DNA from: Gemmatimonadales bacterium UBA7835
Lineage (GTDB): Bacteria > Gemmatimonadota > Gemmatimonadetes > Longimicrobiales > Gaopeijiaceae
Direction: 5' to 3'
Length of the DNA: 7,563 nt
NCBI GenBank assembly: GCA_002500925.1
Contig: DLTN01000019.1
Coordinates: forward strand, 1 to 7,563
The notes below the pieces were generated by a model. That model had not been told where the DNA came from and did no database searches. It saw only the letters and a program-made list of their open reading frames with translations. Shown here one piece after another: positions 6,525-7,563 of this stretch. Every line of letters starts with the position of its first letter. Position 1 is the stretch's first letter. The position numbers and the translations under genes are program-made.

Positions 6525-6574
6525 ATGTTTCTTCGAAGTGTTGGCTAGTGATTAGCGGTAGTTGCGTCTTACGG
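6525..6574 (-). other. 50-bp hemB-hemQ spacer
   Basis: This is the only intergenic gap of more than 11 nt in the window. On the minus strand it contains a short inverted pair GCTA-ATCAC-TAGC (4-bp stem) and a TTCGAA palindrome close to the hemQ start. The stem is too short and lacks a following T-run, so it is not a convincing terminator. No clear -35/-10 pair is visible. It may simply be an operon spacer, but it is the only place where an internal promoter or processing site could sit. Confidence 0.5.
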
Positions 6575-7555
6575 TCATCCCTCTGCAAGCCAGCGAGCCG
6601 CATCTAGGGCGTGGTAGGTGATCACGAGATCGGCACCTGCTCTTCGGAAAGCGAGCAGTGTTTCTAGGACAACGGCCCGTTCGTCGAGCCAGCCATTTGC
6701 TGCTGCGGCCTTAACCATGCTGTATTCGCCACTGACGTTGTAAGCAACAAGAGGCATCGCCGGGAATGCTTCTCGCGAGCGACGCACCACATCAAGGTAG
6801 GCAAGTCCGGGTTTCACCATGATCAGGTCTGCTCCCTCAGTCACGTCGGCTGCGTGTTCACGTTCAGCTTCGCGTCCATTGGCGGGATCCATCTGATGAC
6901 TACGGCGGTCTCCGAATGTGGGGCTTCCGTCTGCGGCCTCTCTGAAGGGGCCGTAGTATGCCGAAGCATATTTTACCGAATACGAGAGGATTGGAATATT
7001 AATGAAGCCAGTCGCATCTAGTGCGGTCCGTATCGCAGCAACTTGGCCATCCATCATCGCTGACGGGGCGACGATGTCTGCACCGGCCTCGGCATGAGAT
7101 ATGGCAGTCTCGGCTAAGCGTGACAGAGACGCATCGTTGATGATCGTCCCGTCTTCGTCTACGATCCCGCAATGGCCATGGTCAGTGTACTCACAAAGAC
7201 AGACGTCGGTAATGACAACACCTTCGAAACCATTATTTCGGATAGTTCTGATCGCCCGCTGAATGATCCCATCTTTGGCGGATGCCTGCTGTCCTTCGGG
7301 GTTCTTCTCCGCAGGGATCCCAAAGAGTATGATGGCTCCTACTCCGACCGCTTCAGCCGACTCGACAATCTCCGGCACTCGCTCGATTGGCCAGCGATAG
7401 ACACCGGGCATAGACCCAATCTCAACAACCTCTCCGTCGACCTCAGAAACGAAGATCGGTAATACAAGATCTGCCGGGGTGAGAGTCGCCTCGCGGACGA
7501 GTTGTCTCACCCCTTCAGACCTGCGTGTCCGACGAAGTCGGGCGGAGATCTGCAT
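6575..7555 (-). CDS. hemB: Porphobilinogen synthase / 5-aminolevulinate dehydratase (HemB)
   Basis: Condenses two 5-aminolevulinate molecules into porphobilinogen; cytosolic, usually octameric. The 326-aa length is typical, and the gene is complete. The two active-site lysines are K195 (SYSVKYASAYYGPF) and K248 (ADLIMVKPGLAYLD). The zinc site is of the three-cysteine type, DVCLCEYTDHGHCG, with C119, C121 and C129, so this is a Zn-dependent form rather than the Asp-rich Mg form. Other signatures are LVLPIFVSE (30-38), SMPGVYRW (48-55), RRSHQMDPANGREA (217-230, substrate and allosteric region) and AYNVSGEYSM (271-280). The ATG lies at 7553-7555 with only 8 bases of upstream sequence in the window, so neither ribosome site nor promoter can be judged. 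It is the first visible gene; others could lie further upstream. Confidence 0.97.
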   Translation of the reverse strand: MQISARLRRTRRSEGVRQLVREATLTPADLVLPIFVSEVDGEVVEIGSMPGVYRWPIERVPEIVESAEAVGVGAIILFGIPAEKNPEGQQASAKDGIIQRAIRTIRNNGFEGVVITDVCLCEYTDHGHCGIVDEDGTIINDASLSRLAETAISHAEAGADIVAPSAMMDGQVAAIRTALDATGFINIPILSYSVKYASAYYGPFREAADGSPTFGDRRSHQMDPANGREAEREHAADVTEGADLIMVKPGLAYLDVVRRSREAFPAMPLVAYNVSGEYSMVKAAAANGWLDERAVVLETLLAFRRAGADLVITYHALDAARWLAEG

Positions 7556-7563
7556 AGAGGGAT

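Noticed and set aside
6545..6562. Short hairpin in the hemB-hemQ spacer as a terminator
   Set aside because: The stem is only 4 bp with a 5-nt loop and no T-run follows, so it does not resemble an intrinsic terminator.

Overview
The window is one compact haem-biosynthesis operon. Every gene I can support lies on the minus strand, so the transcription order runs from right to left: hemB (porphobilinogen synthase), hemQ (coproheme decarboxylase family), hemA (glutamyl-tRNA reductase), hemC (hydroxymethylbilane synthase), hemD (uroporphyrinogen-III synthase), hemL (glutamate-1-semialdehyde aminomutase), hemE (uroporphyrinogen decarboxylase) and the first 69 codons of hemH (ferrochelatase), which runs off the left edge. 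Seven genes are complete and one is partial. There are no RNA genes, mobile elements or CRISPR arrays, and no gene-free stretch longer than 50 bp.

Pathway logic: hemA and hemL make 5-aminolevulinate from glutamyl-tRNA (the C5 route). HemB, HemC and HemD assemble uroporphyrinogen III, and HemE takes it to coproporphyrinogen III. HemQ together with HemH points to the coproporphyrin-dependent branch: oxidation to coproporphyrin III, iron insertion by HemH/CpfC, then decarboxylation to haem b by HemQ/ChdC. The coproporphyrinogen oxidase (hemY/cgoX) is the only enzyme of this route not seen; it may lie past the left edge or elsewhere.

Layout: apart from a 50-bp hemB-hemQ spacer, neighbours are separated by 11 nt or less or overlap by 4 to 8 nt (ATGA and GTGA start/stop overlaps), which suggests one transcript with translational coupling. 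Two genes (hemC, hemL) start with GTG. No promoter is visible because only 8 bases lie upstream of hemB.

The most unusual item is HemA. Its C-terminal dimerisation region carries two tandem copies of a roughly 62-residue helical unit (31 of 62 residues identical, 64-residue period), so the protein is about 490 aa instead of the usual roughly 410-430. The conserved Asn after its catalytic Cys is also Gly. HemC and HemL show smaller departures from consensus.

Organism: a bacterium using the C5 and coproporphyrin routes, with moderate-to-high GC content by eye. The HemQ motifs (RQGMMNEHIRIG, YSFGLQDQEFVV) recall, from memory, those of diderm phyla such as Gemmatimonadota, Acidobacteriota or Planctomycetota rather than Bacillota. 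This placement is a low-confidence inference.
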